Source: an uncultured Alphaproteobacteria bacterium
Lineage (GTDB): Bacteria; Pseudomonadota; Alphaproteobacteria; SP197
Reading direction: 5' to 3'
Assembly: GCA_958295695.1 (NCBI GenBank)
Contig: OY282363.1
Coordinates: forward strand, 3,228,225 to 3,292,224
Length of the DNA stretch: 64,000 bases
The stretch's first letter is position 1. Each line of letters starts with the position of its first letter. Made by a program: the position numbers and the translations under genes. Of the stretch, positions 33,039 to 41,861 are shown piece by piece. Below the pieces are notes generated by a model. That model saw nothing but the letters and a program-made list of their open reading frames with translations, had not been told where the DNA came from and did not search any database.

Positions 33039-35104
33039 GCCGCCACCTTGACGCGGATCACGCCGCCGCCGGTCACGGTGGCGCTCTGGCCGGCCAGCAC
33101 CACGGTCGTGGCGTCCCGCTGAACCACGATGGCGGGTCCTTCGAGCGCGTGCCCCGGCAGAAGGTCGGTCCGGCGATGGACCGGCGTCTCGCGATAGCCT
33201 TCGCCGGCGTCCAGGCAGACCGGGCGAACGGCGAAGGGCGTCGGCGCGCCCGCGGCCTTCCCGTCGAAGGACGGCAAGGCCGCCTTGGCGGTCGCGCCGA
33301 AGGCTTCGACCCTGAGGTTGACGAACTCGACCGGCGCGTCGGGATCGGTATGGCCGTAGGTCCGGTCGTGGTGGGCGTGGAAGGATTCCGCGACGGCGTC
33401 CGCGCGCCACCAGCCCGCCTCGCCGATGTTGGGCAACGGAACCGGAAGCTCGTGGAACTGGCCGGTGCAGCGCATGTCGGCGAGGAAACGGAAACGGCGG
33501 TCGGCGGGCGCGATGCCGTCGCGCTCCAGCGCCCGGTCGAGCTCGTCGCGCATGGCCGTGAGCCGTTCGGTGAGCTCCGCTTCCCCGACCTTCGAGAAAC
33601 GCCGCTGGAAGGCCGTCTGCGCCGTGTGGCGGATGTCGGACATCAGGAGCCCCTGGGCGGCGTAGACGCCCGGGTTGAGCGGCACCAGCACCTCGGTCAT
33701 GTCGAGGTCGCGCGCCATGAAGGGCGCGTAGATCGGCCCGGCGCCGCCGAAGGCCAGCAGGGCGAAGTCGCGGATGTCGAGGCCCCGCTCGACCGAAAGC
33801 TTGCGGATCGCCTGGATCATGCCCGCGTTGGCGACGCGCACGATCCCGAGCGCCGCGTCTTCCGGCGACAAGCCGAGCGGACCGGCCACGTGGCGCGCGA
33901 CCGCCTCCCGCGCCAGATCGGCGTCGAGCGGGATCTCGCCGCCCAGGAACTCACCGGGGTGCAGGACGCCCAGCACCACCGCCGCGTCCGTCACCGTGGC
34001 GTCGGCCCCGCCCCGGCCGTAGCAGGCCGGGCCCGGCTCCGCGCCCGCCGACCGGGGACCGACGCGCAGGGCGCCGCCCAGATCGACGCCGGCGATCGAT
34101 CCGCCGCCCGCCGAGATGGTCTCGATGTCGAGGCTCGGCAGGCGCAGCGGCTGCCCGTCGATGCGGCGTTCGGTCACCATGCGCGGCTCGCCCCCCGCGA
34201 TCACCGAGAAATCGGCCGACGTGCCGCCCATGTCGAACGTCACGAGGTCGGACACGTCGAGGTCCTCGACCATGGCGGCGCCGGCGATCACGCCGCCCGC
34301 CGGTCCGGAGAGCATCATGGCGGCGGGGTTGTCGCGCGCCGAGCGCGGCGTGGCGACCCCGCCGTCGCTCCGCATCAGCCGGAGCGGGGCGGAGACCCCG
34401 TCGCCCGCGAGGGCCTGGTCGAGCGTGGAGACGTAGCGGTCGATCACGGGTCCGACATAGGCGGCGACCGCCGTGGTGTTGGCGCGGGGGTATTCCTCGA
34501 TCTGCGGGTTGACCCGGCTGGAGAGGTAGACCGGCACGCCGGGCAGGACGCGCGCGATCGCCCGCTCCAGCACGGTTTCGTGGCTGTCGTCGAGGAACGA
34601 GAACCCGAGGCAGACCGCCACCGAGTCCGGTTCGAGCGCGGCCAGGGCCTCGGCCACGCGGCCGGTCTCGTCGCAGGTGAGCGGGGTCGCGACCTTGCCG
34701 AAGGCGTCGCGCCGTTCATGGACCTCGACCATGCGCGAGCGCGGCACGACCGGCGCGGGCTTCGACTGGCTCAGGCGGTAGAGGTAGGGCCGCATCTGGT
34801 CGCCGATCTCCATCACGTCGCGCATGCCGGCCGTGACCGCCATCGCGACCCTGGCGCCGCCGCGCGTCAGGAAGGCGTTGGTGCCGACCGTGAAGCCATG
34901 GACGAAGATGTCGATGTCGCCGGGCTCGATGCCGGCCTCGCCGGCCACGCGCCGGATGCCGGAGAGCACCGCGTCGGCCCGCCCCGGCGTCGAGGGCGCC
35001 TTGTCGAGATGCACGGCGCCGGCCTCGCCGTCGATCAGCATCAGATCGGTGAACGTCCCGCCCACATCCACGGCTATGCGGTATCTAGCTTGCGATACTG
35101 TCAT
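33035..35104 (-). CDS. hyuA: Hydantoinase/oxoprolinase subunit A (HyuA)
   Basis: 689-residue ATP-binding subunit of the ASKHA fold. The phosphate-1 motif is IAVDVGGTFTDLMLID at the N-terminus, the second phosphate loop is VTFDMGGTSADFSVI, and the adenosine region includes LLAFGGAGPIYAPFMARDLD. Length and architecture are normal. It phosphorylates or activates the amide for ring opening with HyuB. It is the first gene of the operon. The sequence just upstream of ATG 35104 has TTGACAGATAGATATGACAG, a short direct repeat of GACAG that could be a regulator site. Substrate unknown; N-methylhydantoin from creatinine would fit the methylamine theme. Confidence 0.9.
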   Translation of the reverse strand: MTVSQARYRIAVDVGGTFTDLMLIDGEAGAVHLDKAPSTPGRADAVLSGIRRVAGEAGIEPGDIDIFVHGFTVGTNAFLTRGGARVAMAVTAGMRDVMEIGDQMRPYLYRLSQSKPAPVVPRSRMVEVHERRDAFGKVATPLTCDETGRVAEALAALEPDSVAVCLGFSFLDDSHETVLERAIARVLPGVPVYLSSRVNPQIEEYPRANTTAVAAYVGPVIDRYVSTLDQALAGDGVSAPLRLMRSDGGVATPRSARDNPAAMMLSGPAGGVIAGAAMVEDLDVSDLVTFDMGGTSADFSVIAGGEPRMVTERRIDGQPLRLPSLDIETISAGGGSIAGVDLGGALRVGPRSAGAEPGPACYGRGGADATVTDAAVVLGVLHPGEFLGGEIPLDADLAREAVARHVAGPLGLSPEDAALGIVRVANAGMIQAIRKLSVERGLDIRDFALLAFGGAGPIYAPFMARDLDMTEVLVPLNPGVYAAQGLLMSDIRHTAQTAFQRRFSKVGEAELTERLTAMRDELDRALERDGIAPADRRFRFLADMRCTGQFHELPVPLPNIGEAGWWRADAVAESFHAHHDRTYGHTDPDAPVEFVNLRVEAFGATAKAALPSFDGKAAGAPTPFAVRPVCLDAGEGYRETPVHRRTDLLPGHALEGPAIVVQRDATTVVLAGQSATVTGGGVIRVKVAA

Positions 35105-35434
35105 ATCTATCTGTCAATAAAGCATTTTCCGGAACGCGCGGTGTCGAGACGCCATGGCGACATCGTGTTGCCGTAAGCATACCGCAAGCGGATTCGATGC
35201 AATGCCGACGCATCCAAGCGCACTCTTGTCGGTAAGGGTTCGGTCGCATGGTGTATCCGTTCACGTCGCATGCAAGCGTTCGGTCGGCCTCCGCCCGACG
35301 GCAATGTAGCAGGTTGCGTTCCAGGACCCAACGGAGTGTCCCGGTTCGGGACAGGGGATTTCGCTCGCACCGGTATCGGCGTGGCCCGAGCGAGACGACC
35401 TTCCAGTCCGACGCCAAGGGTCTGCCGCCGCCGA
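35105..35434. other. Intergenic region upstream of hyuA
   Basis: About 330 bp with locally lower GC next to hyuA. It should hold the hyuA promoter, but I could not place -35 and -10 boxes with confidence, and I see no gene here. Confidence 0.5.
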
Positions 35435-35620
35435 AGCCGGCTTGGCCCGGAGTTCGATCTCTTCCGCTCTCTCATCGAGGCCCGCACACGCGCCAGGCTC
35501 ACGCAAGCCGAGCTCGCGGAACGGAACGACCCATGCAGCCCAGCTTGAGAGCGGTCGCGCCCATCCCTCCGCCGGAACCCTCGAAAAGGTCGCGCGCGCC
35601 GCCGGCGCCCGTCCCGGCCA
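35435..35620 (+). pseudogene. XRE-family helix-turn-helix (antitoxin-like) gene, frameshifted
   Basis: One frame reads LGPEFDLFRSLIEARTRARL then TQAELAERN before a stop at 35546-35548. The next frame continues with GTTHAAQLESGRAHPSAGTL then EKVARAAGARP. Joined, they match an XRE/HigA-type antitoxin (LTQAELAERMGTT...LESGRxxPSxxTLEKVA). A frameshift and a few lost codons in the middle helix break it. No start codon or toxin partner is evident. Confidence 0.65.
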
Positions 35621-36009
35621 GCGTGATGACAGCCTCCGGAGACGGACGCCGGCGCGTCGTCCGTTTCGACTATGCGTCCCGGACCGGGTTCGCGCCCTTG
35701 GATCTTGTGGGGGTCCGGCCACGGCAACCGGTACGATTGCCTCGTGTTCAGGGGCGAGCTTCCAGGCGGCGGCGCCGAAGCCGGGCATGGCGAGCGTCCA
35801 GCCGTCGCGGTCTTGCCGGTCAGGGTCTCCGGCGCTCGGGACGCAGGGGATAGCTCGCGAGGAACGTCTCCGCGGTCTCGGAGCGGGCGGCCCCGGCGGA
35901 CAGCGCCCCCCATGCGCCGTCCACGGACTCCGGCAGGCGTCGACCACGGTCGGGGCCTTCGCCCGGTCGATCTCCTCGCTCGGCGGACATTCACCAGCTC
36001 TGCCCGCCG
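35621..36009. other. Decayed intergenic DNA
   Basis: Open frames exist on both strands but none shows recognisable family motifs. The flanks are gene fragments, so this is probably eroded coding sequence. Confidence 0.4.
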
Positions 36010-36319
36010 GGGAAATCCAGGCGGATCGGCCTCGGCCGCCACGGAGCGATCCCCGCCGGCCTGCCGGACCGCGACCGCGATCCGAAGGTCATCGGCAAGA
36101 GGGCCGTCCATGTCGTGCTGACATGGACCCACCGCGTGTTCGCCAATCTCAAGCGCTGGGCGCTCGGCGCCTTCCACGGGCCGCGCCGGCCGCATCCGCG
36201 CCGCTATCTCGACGAGTTCGTGTTCCGATGGAACCGCCGCCGCCTTCGACACCCTGATCGGCATCGGCGCGCGCCTCGACCCCGCCACATACCGCGATCG
36301 GGTCGAACAACGCGCATGA
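36010..36319 (+). mobile_element. IS1595-type (ISXO2-like) transposase fragment, frameshifted
   Basis: The reading GLPDRDRDPKVIGKRAVHVV, then LTWTHRVFANLKRWALGAFH, then RRYLDEFVFRWNRRR is the C-terminal part of an ISXO2-like DDE transposase. After RWNRRR a one-base shift is needed to continue with AAFDTLIGIGARLDPATYRD and reach the stop at 36317-36319. The N-terminal zinc-ribbon half and the first catalytic Asp are absent. It is non-functional. Confidence 0.72.
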
Positions 36320-36636
36320 TCCCGACAACGCCCGGCGCATGCCGCCGCACCTTCGCTCCCGACGACCCGCGCCGGACGGCCGAAAACCCATCCCGGACCC
36401 TCAACGTGTCCAAAACGCGCCGCGACGCCCAACATATCGAGCCCGGCGCCAACCGCATACCGTCAACATCGCGTAACACCGGGTGAAAAGGGATAAGCCT
36501 TTTCTTGTATCGTTCGGGACCGGCCCGGAATCGCCGCGTTCGGCTCATCCGGCAGGCCCAGGCAGACGATATCCGGCCGTGCCGGGGCAGAACCTTGCGC
36601 TTGAAAAACGCCACGGCGCGCAGGCCTCAACGAAGG

Positions 36637-36818
36637 CGGAGATCGACGCGCAAGGGTTCGACGTTCCGCCGCGCCGATGGGCGGTCGAACCTGGGCTGGC
36701 GTGGCCGGACCGCAACCGACGGCTGGCAAAAGACTTCGAGGCGACAATCGCCGCCGCCCGGACCCGGCTCTTCATCGCCAGCGTCCAACTCATCGCAAGA
36801 CGGCTCGCAAGGTATTGA
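36637..36818 (+). mobile_element. IS5-type transposase C-terminal fragment
   Basis: The frame ending at TGA 36816-36818 reads GFDVPPRRWAVEPGLAWPDR, then [20 protein letters not shown], then IASVQLIARRLARY. This matches the IS5-family C-terminus ([24 protein letters not shown]...). The catalytic Glu segment VERT has changed to VEPG. An in-frame ATG at 36483 exists, but the preceding 50 codons are not transposase. It ends about 50 bp before the oldest CRISPR repeat. Confidence 0.72.
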
Positions 36819-36869
36819 AAAACACTATTGTCTTTGTGGGCCGGGCTCTTGGCCCCGGCTCTGCTGGAA

Positions 36870-37881
36870 TGCCCGACTCCTCGTGGAGAGCGATGACGTT
36901 GCGAGCCGGGACCGTCATCGGCCTTTATGCCGATCTCCTGACCCTTCATGGGGAGCGATGACATCGCTGCTCGGCATCATGACGACGGCGATCCCGATCT
37001 CCTAACCCCTCATGGGGAGCGATGACGTCAGCGCCGAGCCGGCCTCGGCCGTGACCGTGTATTCCTAACCCCTCATGGGGAGCGATGACGCGGCTCCCTC
37101 GCGCTCTCGAGGCTCTCGCTACTGGTGCTCCTAACCCCTCATGGGGAGCGATGACCAGGCGTACCTCGCCCACCTCCAGGCCTACGGCCGCTGCTCCTAA
37201 CCCCTCATGGGGAGCGATGACTTCCGCCGGGAGAGACCGCCCTGGCGACCCTGGAGACCTCCTAACCCCTCATAGGGAGCGATGACTTGTCGGAGATCCA
37301 CGGATGGATCGCCCAGACCTTGAGCTCCTAACCCCTCATGGGGAGCGATGACCGGCAGCTGCTGCACAGGCCAGGCCGCTGCGGCTTCCTCCTCCTAACC
37401 CCTCATGGGGAGCGATGACCGTAGTCCTCGTTCCGCAGCCGGAACCCGCTCTCGGACTCCTAACCCCTCATGGGGAGCGATGACTCGTCGATCTGGCGCT
37501 GGAGGGCGCGCGTCGCCTCCTCCTCCTAACCCCTCATGGGGAGCGATAACGCCACGGCCAAGGCGGCCACGACCGTCCTGCTGACCAACTCCTAACCCCT
37601 CATGGGGAGCGATGACGCCGCGCCCATGGCCTCGACGGAACAATGCATCGCGGCCTCCTAACCCCTCATGGGGAGCGATGACCCGCCTCGTGGCCGACCC
37701 CCGGAGCGAGTACGTCGAGAACTCCTAACCCCTCATGGGGAGCGATGACTTGGCGTTCAGGATGGCCCCGCCGTAGTAGCCGTTGCTGTACTCCTAACCC
37801 CTCATGGGGAGCGATGACGACGAGCTGCGCGTCGTCGTCGAATGGCCCGCGATCTCCTAACCCCTCATGGGGAGCGATGAC
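36870..37881 (-). CRISPR. CRISPR array, 16 repeats and 15 spacers (type I-D associated)
   Basis: 28-bp repeats; on the plus strand each begins CTCCTAACCCC and ends ATGGGGAGCGATGAC, with a CCCC/GGGG stem. Repeats start at 36870, 36935, 36999, 37062, 37128, 37194, 37259, 37325, 37392, 37457, 37523, 37589, 37655, 37722, 37791 and 37854; spacers are 35-41 nt. The first repeat (36870) has about 7 mismatches and the second has 2, marking the trailer end; repeats at 37062, 37259 and 37523 carry one change each. The degenerate end on the left, the A/T-richer flank on the right and the cas operon direction all indicate transcription on the minus strand, with the repeat read as GTCATCGCTCCCC... in RNA. 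Confidence 0.97.
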
Positions 37882-38140
37882 CCTTTATGAAACAACAACA
37901 TAGGAAAGAGACCCCTGTCGGATGTGGAGGGCATGACGGGCTTCTCGGGAGCGTCGGCGACGCAATCCCCGTCATCCCGCGTGACCGGAGCGCGTGGCGC
38001 GGGGCGACGGGCCGTCGGCGTCATGCGAGCGCCGTTCACGGGGGTCCGTTTCAGGAACGCCGTTGTTCCGGTTTTCGCGAGATGGCCGCCGTTCCGGCGA
38101 TCCTCCGAAACGGTCGCCACGAGTCGGGCATCGGTCATTT
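37882..38140 (-). promoter_or_regulatory. Probable CRISPR leader
   Basis: 259 bp between the last perfect repeat and the cas3' stop codon. The first 35 bp beside the repeat are markedly A-rich (for example GAAACAACAACATAGG on the plus strand) in otherwise GC-rich DNA. New spacers and the pre-crRNA promoter are expected on this side. No precise promoter boxes are claimed. Confidence 0.55.
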
Positions 38141-40147
38141 TCATCGAATGTCTTCCGCGCCGCCGGGCGCCACGGTCTCGGCCACCGTGTCCGCATTGTC
38201 GGCGCCGGCAAGCGGAACGATTCTGGACAGACGAACCAGGACGCGCGCGGATTCGAGCGCCCGCTTCTGGGCGGCGCCGAGCGGCGATCGCAGGGCCGTC
38301 TTCGCACAACGAAGCCACGCGTCGCTCCGATCTCTCCCGTCGATCGGGACGATCCGGCGTTCGTGAGGGAACAGCGCGTCCACGGAATGCCGCCACGGCG
38401 CGGTCTCGCTGGTTCGCACCACTTCGTCGAGGCGCCGGTCGAGGTGTATTTCGATCCCGCCGTCGGCGCCCTCGAAGGACGGCGCATTGAACAGGTCGAT
38501 GTGCGACGCGTACATGTTCCACGGTACGGAGCGGCGGTTCCCGGTGGCGTCCACGACCTCGACCCTCGGGAGGACGATCCGAAAACGGCGCGCCTCGCGC
38601 AGGAAGGCGTTCAACCACTCCCGGGCCGCCTCGATCTCGATCCCCGATTCGTCGATTTCCCGGAGGCGCGCCGACACATATCGGGCTTTGTCCGGCGAGA
38701 AACACCGCAGACTCCTCCGCTGACCCGGGCGCAGGCGGTCCGCTCCCTCCAACGCGGCCCAGAAGACGGCGGCGCACCAGACCGCCCTTTGCGGCATGGA
38801 TCTGAAGGTATCCGGAGGGTCGTGCGAAGACTCCTCTTCCGGATAGCCGAAGTTCTTCCGGTTGGCGGCGAGGGCCGTCTTCGTGAAGCGATCGACGTCG
38901 ATGGGCGAGGCGTCCTTCGGCAGGCCGTCCATCAACATCTTCAGCCAGGGAGTCCGATCGACGCGACGCGCGTCGACGCGGACGACGACGGCCCCGGGCC
39001 GGTCGCCCCGCGCCACCCGGCCCGCCCGCTGCACGAACGAGGCGGCGTCATGGCCGGGGTCCATGACCATCAACCCGGCGCGGAACGTGACGCCCATTTC
39101 TACCGTCGAGGTCGCGAGCAGCAGCTTGTAGCTCATCGGGTCGCGCCGTATGCCGATGTCGAAGAGGCTGTCGTCGCCCGCCGCGATGGAGTCGTCGGGT
39201 GAATTGAGAGCGAGGCGTTCCCGTTGGGACACGCCGATCTCCTCGCACCACTCGGCGATCCCCTGTTTTTCCCGATTGAGGTCCCTCAGGGAGTCGAAGA
39301 CGACGACGACCTGCCGCCCACCGCGCAGACAGGCGCGTACCGCGGGTTCGTTTTCGCGCAACGTATCCCGCATCGTTTCGCTGTCGACGAAGCGGTAATC
39401 GACGTCGCCGTGAACCGCGCGCGCGCCGCCCGTGGCGGCCTTGTCTCCGGTGACGATCCGCTCGGATGCGGCTCGAATGCGGTCGGCGGGTATGCCGAAG
39501 GCCGTGAGCGACGGCCCGATGTCGATCGGCGTGGCGCTGAGAAACGTCACGCGCGCGCCGCCGCGAACCTCCGCGACGATACGGGAGACCGCCGCGGCGA
39601 GGCCCAGCCCCCTCGCTTCGATCGTATGGAATTCGTCGAACACGACGTGGTCGAACCGGACCAGATCGGACAGGTCGGCCGCCGCCGCGCCGCGCGGACG
39701 AAACGACGGGTTCAGGAGCATCCAGGCAACCGACTCGGGCGTCGCGATGATCATGCATCCGCCTTCCGGCGGTTGCAGTCCCCGTATCTGCCGGAAGCGC
39801 AGTCTGCCGACGTTCAGATCCGGATTCTCCGCCCTCAGACGCGCTCGTTCGTCCGATGTCCACACCACGACCCGCCGCGCCGCTTCCTCCGAAGCTTGCC
39901 CCGGGTCTTCGATCAAGGACCGGGCCAGATTCTGGGCGAGCCGTCGCGTGGGCACGACGAACAGCACGCGCTTGTCGTGTCGGGCGACAGCTCGCTGGAA
40001 CGCGTAGCTCTTCCCGGCCCCGGTGGGAGCCGAGAAAATTCTCACCGGGGACGGGTCGTCGAGGCACCGCCGCTGAAGAGGCGACAAGCCGTCGGCCCCG
40101 CCCGGAACGCAGTGCCGCGCCACGCGGAACGCCGGAAGCGTCTTCAC
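38141..40147 (-). CDS. cas3: Type I-D CRISPR helicase Cas3'
   Basis: Superfamily 2 helicase of 668 residues without an HD nuclease domain, as expected for type I-D, where the HD domain sits in Cas10d. Walker A is SAPTGAGKS (residues 39-47), the DExH box is FDEFH (171-174), motif III is FLSATP, and motif VI appears as FVQRAGRVARGDR. The GTG start (40147) overlaps the stop of csc1 by 4 nt, in the last position of the effector operon. It would be recruited to a target-bound Cascade to unwind DNA. A much longer open frame upstream overlaps csc1 and is not coding. Confidence 0.88.
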   Translation of the reverse strand: MKTLPAFRVARHCVPGGADGLSPLQRRCLDDPSPVRIFSAPTGAGKSYAFQRAVARHDKRVLFVVPTRRLAQNLARSLIEDPGQASEEAARRVVVWTSDERARLRAENPDLNVGRLRFRQIRGLQPPEGGCMIIATPESVAWMLLNPSFRPRGAAAADLSDLVRFDHVVFDEFHTIEARGLGLAAAVSRIVAEVRGGARVTFLSATPIDIGPSLTAFGIPADRIRAASERIVTGDKAATGGARAVHGDVDYRFVDSETMRDTLRENEPAVRACLRGGRQVVVVFDSLRDLNREKQGIAEWCEEIGVSQRERLALNSPDDSIAAGDDSLFDIGIRRDPMSYKLLLATSTVEMGVTFRAGLMVMDPGHDAASFVQRAGRVARGDRPGAVVVRVDARRVDRTPWLKMLMDGLPKDASPIDVDRFTKTALAANRKNFGYPEEESSHDPPDTFRSMPQRAVWCAAVFWAALEGADRLRPGQRRSLRCFSPDKARYVSARLREIDESGIEIEAAREWLNAFLREARRFRIVLPRVEVVDATGNRRSVPWNMYASHIDLFNAPSFEGADGGIEIHLDRRLDEVVRTSETAPWRHSVDALFPHERRIVPIDGRDRSDAWLRCAKTALRSPLGAAQKRALESARVLVRLSRIVPLAGADNADTVAETVAPGGAEDIR

Positions 40148-40848
40148 GGTTCTTTCGTTCGAGGGCCCGACGCCCGCCAGGCGCCGACTCTTTCGGCGGC
40201 GGCGTTCAGCGGCATGGGGGCGGTGATCTGGATATCGTGCAAGGCGTAGACGTCGACGCTCATCAGCGGGTCGTCGTCCACGTCGTACCCGGCCAGGTTC
40301 GCGGTCCACGCATTGAGTCGCACCATGTCGTCGTCGCCGGACTCGCGACGGTCGAGGGCCAGGATCCCGCCGAGATGGCGGCCGGCGCGGACGACGATCC
40401 GCCCCACGTCGCGGTTCTCGACCCTTCCCGCCAGGGCGAAAGGATCGAGGCCGAAGACCGCGCCGTCGTAGACCGTGCCGGGCGGGACCTCCTGCACGAA
40501 GAACCATGTCTTCAGATTGCCGGTGCCCGTCGCGTCCTGGATTCGTTTCCGGTACCCGCCTTCCCCGTCCAGGTTCAGTCGTTTGCCGAGCGGGCGCATG
40601 AGCCGGGGTTCGCGGGCCTCGAAAATCGACGCCAGCCAGGGAAGGGCGCGGAAGTCGCGCGGATAGTCCTTCTCGGGCAAGGCCGGAGAGGCGGCGAGAG
40701 CGCCCATGGCCGATGCGAGCGCATAGCTCATCGCGCGATCCGCCAGATAGGGGGCCAGTGTCGCCGTGCCCGAAGGGACGGCCAGACTGTGATAGTGAAA
40801 GGGCGTCAACGTCGTCGCCCGGATACGGGTCGCGGCGGGTACGCTCAC
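40144..40848 (-). CDS. csc1: Type I-D Cascade subunit Csc1 (Cas5 family)
   Basis: 234-residue protein between csc2 and cas3', the standard I-D order. The N-terminus RIRATTLTPFHYHSLAVP and the segment LADRAMSYALASAMGAL resemble Csc1/Cas5d, which binds the crRNA 5' handle. The GTG start (40848) overlaps the csc2 stop (GTGA), and its own stop overlaps the cas3' GTG in the same way. Assignment rests on position and on these segments; Cas5 proteins diverge strongly. Confidence 0.8.
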   Translation of the reverse strand: MSVPAATRIRATTLTPFHYHSLAVPSGTATLAPYLADRAMSYALASAMGALAASPALPEKDYPRDFRALPWLASIFEAREPRLMRPLGKRLNLDGEGGYRKRIQDATGTGNLKTWFFVQEVPPGTVYDGAVFGLDPFALAGRVENRDVGRIVVRAGRHLGGILALDRRESGDDDMVRLNAWTANLAGYDVDDDPLMSVDVYALHDIQITAPMPLNAAAERVGAWRASGPRTKEP

Positions 40849-41861
40849 TTTCTCTGTCCGAATCCGGCGAACCACTCGTCGAAGAATTTACCGATCTTTC
40901 CATGGGCTTCGGTATAGCGTTTACGCATTCCCGCATCGTTCTTCTCGAGATTGTCGATCATCCGCGTCTGAAGCCGCCGCACATCGTCACCCGCAACCTT
41001 TTCGGTCGCGGCGTCGGAAAACCTGTCGGCGAGAGCCTTTTGCACGTCCTCGATCGCTCCGCGGCCGACCGCGCATTTCGGGATCTCGCCCAGCGCGACA
41101 TACGGGCTCGCGATGTCCCGCTCGAAGCGCGTGGCGTAGATACCGACGATATGGTTGCGAACGTTGACGCCGTAGACGGAGGTCTGGCCTCCGTATGCGC
41201 CCGCCAGGCCGATGGAAAGAAGCAGATGTTCGAGCGCGAGAAGCGGCGCCGTCCGGCCGTTGAAAGAGATCGTCTGAACGAGCAATGTTCCCGGGAGCAG
41301 GACATGTCGTTCGAAGATGTTCGAGCTGTTCTCCTTGTCCTCGGCGTCGAACAGCGTCCCGTCTTCCGCCGCCCTGATGTGGAAAGAGGCATCGACGGAA
41401 TCGCCGTAAGACTGGATCGACAGCGCGTCCGAATACTGCGCCGCCGCCTTGACGGGAAGGACGCGCTTGCCGTGATTCGCGCTGTCGCCGAACACGATCG
41501 TGTTGAGGTCGTAGGCCGCGCTGGGTCGGTCTTCGCTCGCGAACGCTGTCTTGTTCTGCGGCATCGATCCGCCGGCGCCGAAGTAGCGGAGAACCTGGAG
41601 CCCTCGCGATCGTTCGCCGTACTTGAACTTGTTGGCCACCGCGCGCACGCGGCGGGCTCCGTCGAGATCCAGGATATCCGTGATTTCGGGGTCGGCGTTC
41701 CGAAAGGATGCCGGCGCGATGACCTCGCGAATCAGGGGAATGGCAACGGAGCCGAGATTCTTGAGGGCCGGCTGGACGTACTCCTTTCCCTTGTCGTTCC
41801 TGGTCGTATGCAGCAGCTTGTCAAGACTGCCGAGATAGGGCTCGATGGCGTCAAGAGTCAT
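40845..41861 (-). CDS. csc2: Type I-D Cascade backbone Csc2 (Cas7 family)
   Basis: 338-residue Cas7-type subunit that polymerises along the crRNA. Characteristic Csc2 segments are YDLNTIVFGDSANHGKRVLP, FHIRAAEDGTLFDAEDKENS and GLAGAYGGQTSVYGVNVRNH. It overlaps the cas10d stop by 11 nt and hands over to csc1 through a GTGA overlap, so stoichiometry is probably set by coupled translation. Confidence 0.87.
   Translation of the reverse strand: MTLDAIEPYLGSLDKLLHTTRNDKGKEYVQPALKNLGSVAIPLIREVIAPASFRNADPEITDILDLDGARRVRAVANKFKYGERSRGLQVLRYFGAGGSMPQNKTAFASEDRPSAAYDLNTIVFGDSANHGKRVLPVKAAAQYSDALSIQSYGDSVDASFHIRAAEDGTLFDAEDKENSSNIFERHVLLPGTLLVQTISFNGRTAPLLALEHLLLSIGLAGAYGGQTSVYGVNVRNHIVGIYATRFERDIASPYVALGEIPKCAVGRGAIEDVQKALADRFSDAATEKVAGDDVRRLQTRMIDNLEKNDAGMRKRYTEAHGKIGKFFDEWFAGFGQRK

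Noticed and set aside
35720-35990. Possible toxin or hydrolase gene on either strand
   Set aside because: Segments look protein-like but match no family I know and have no start, frame continuity or ribosome site.
36870-37881. Assigning the array to type I-E or I-F because the repeat is 28 bp
   Set aside because: The adjacent genes are Cas10d, Csc2 and Csc1-like with an HD-less Cas3', which define type I-D.
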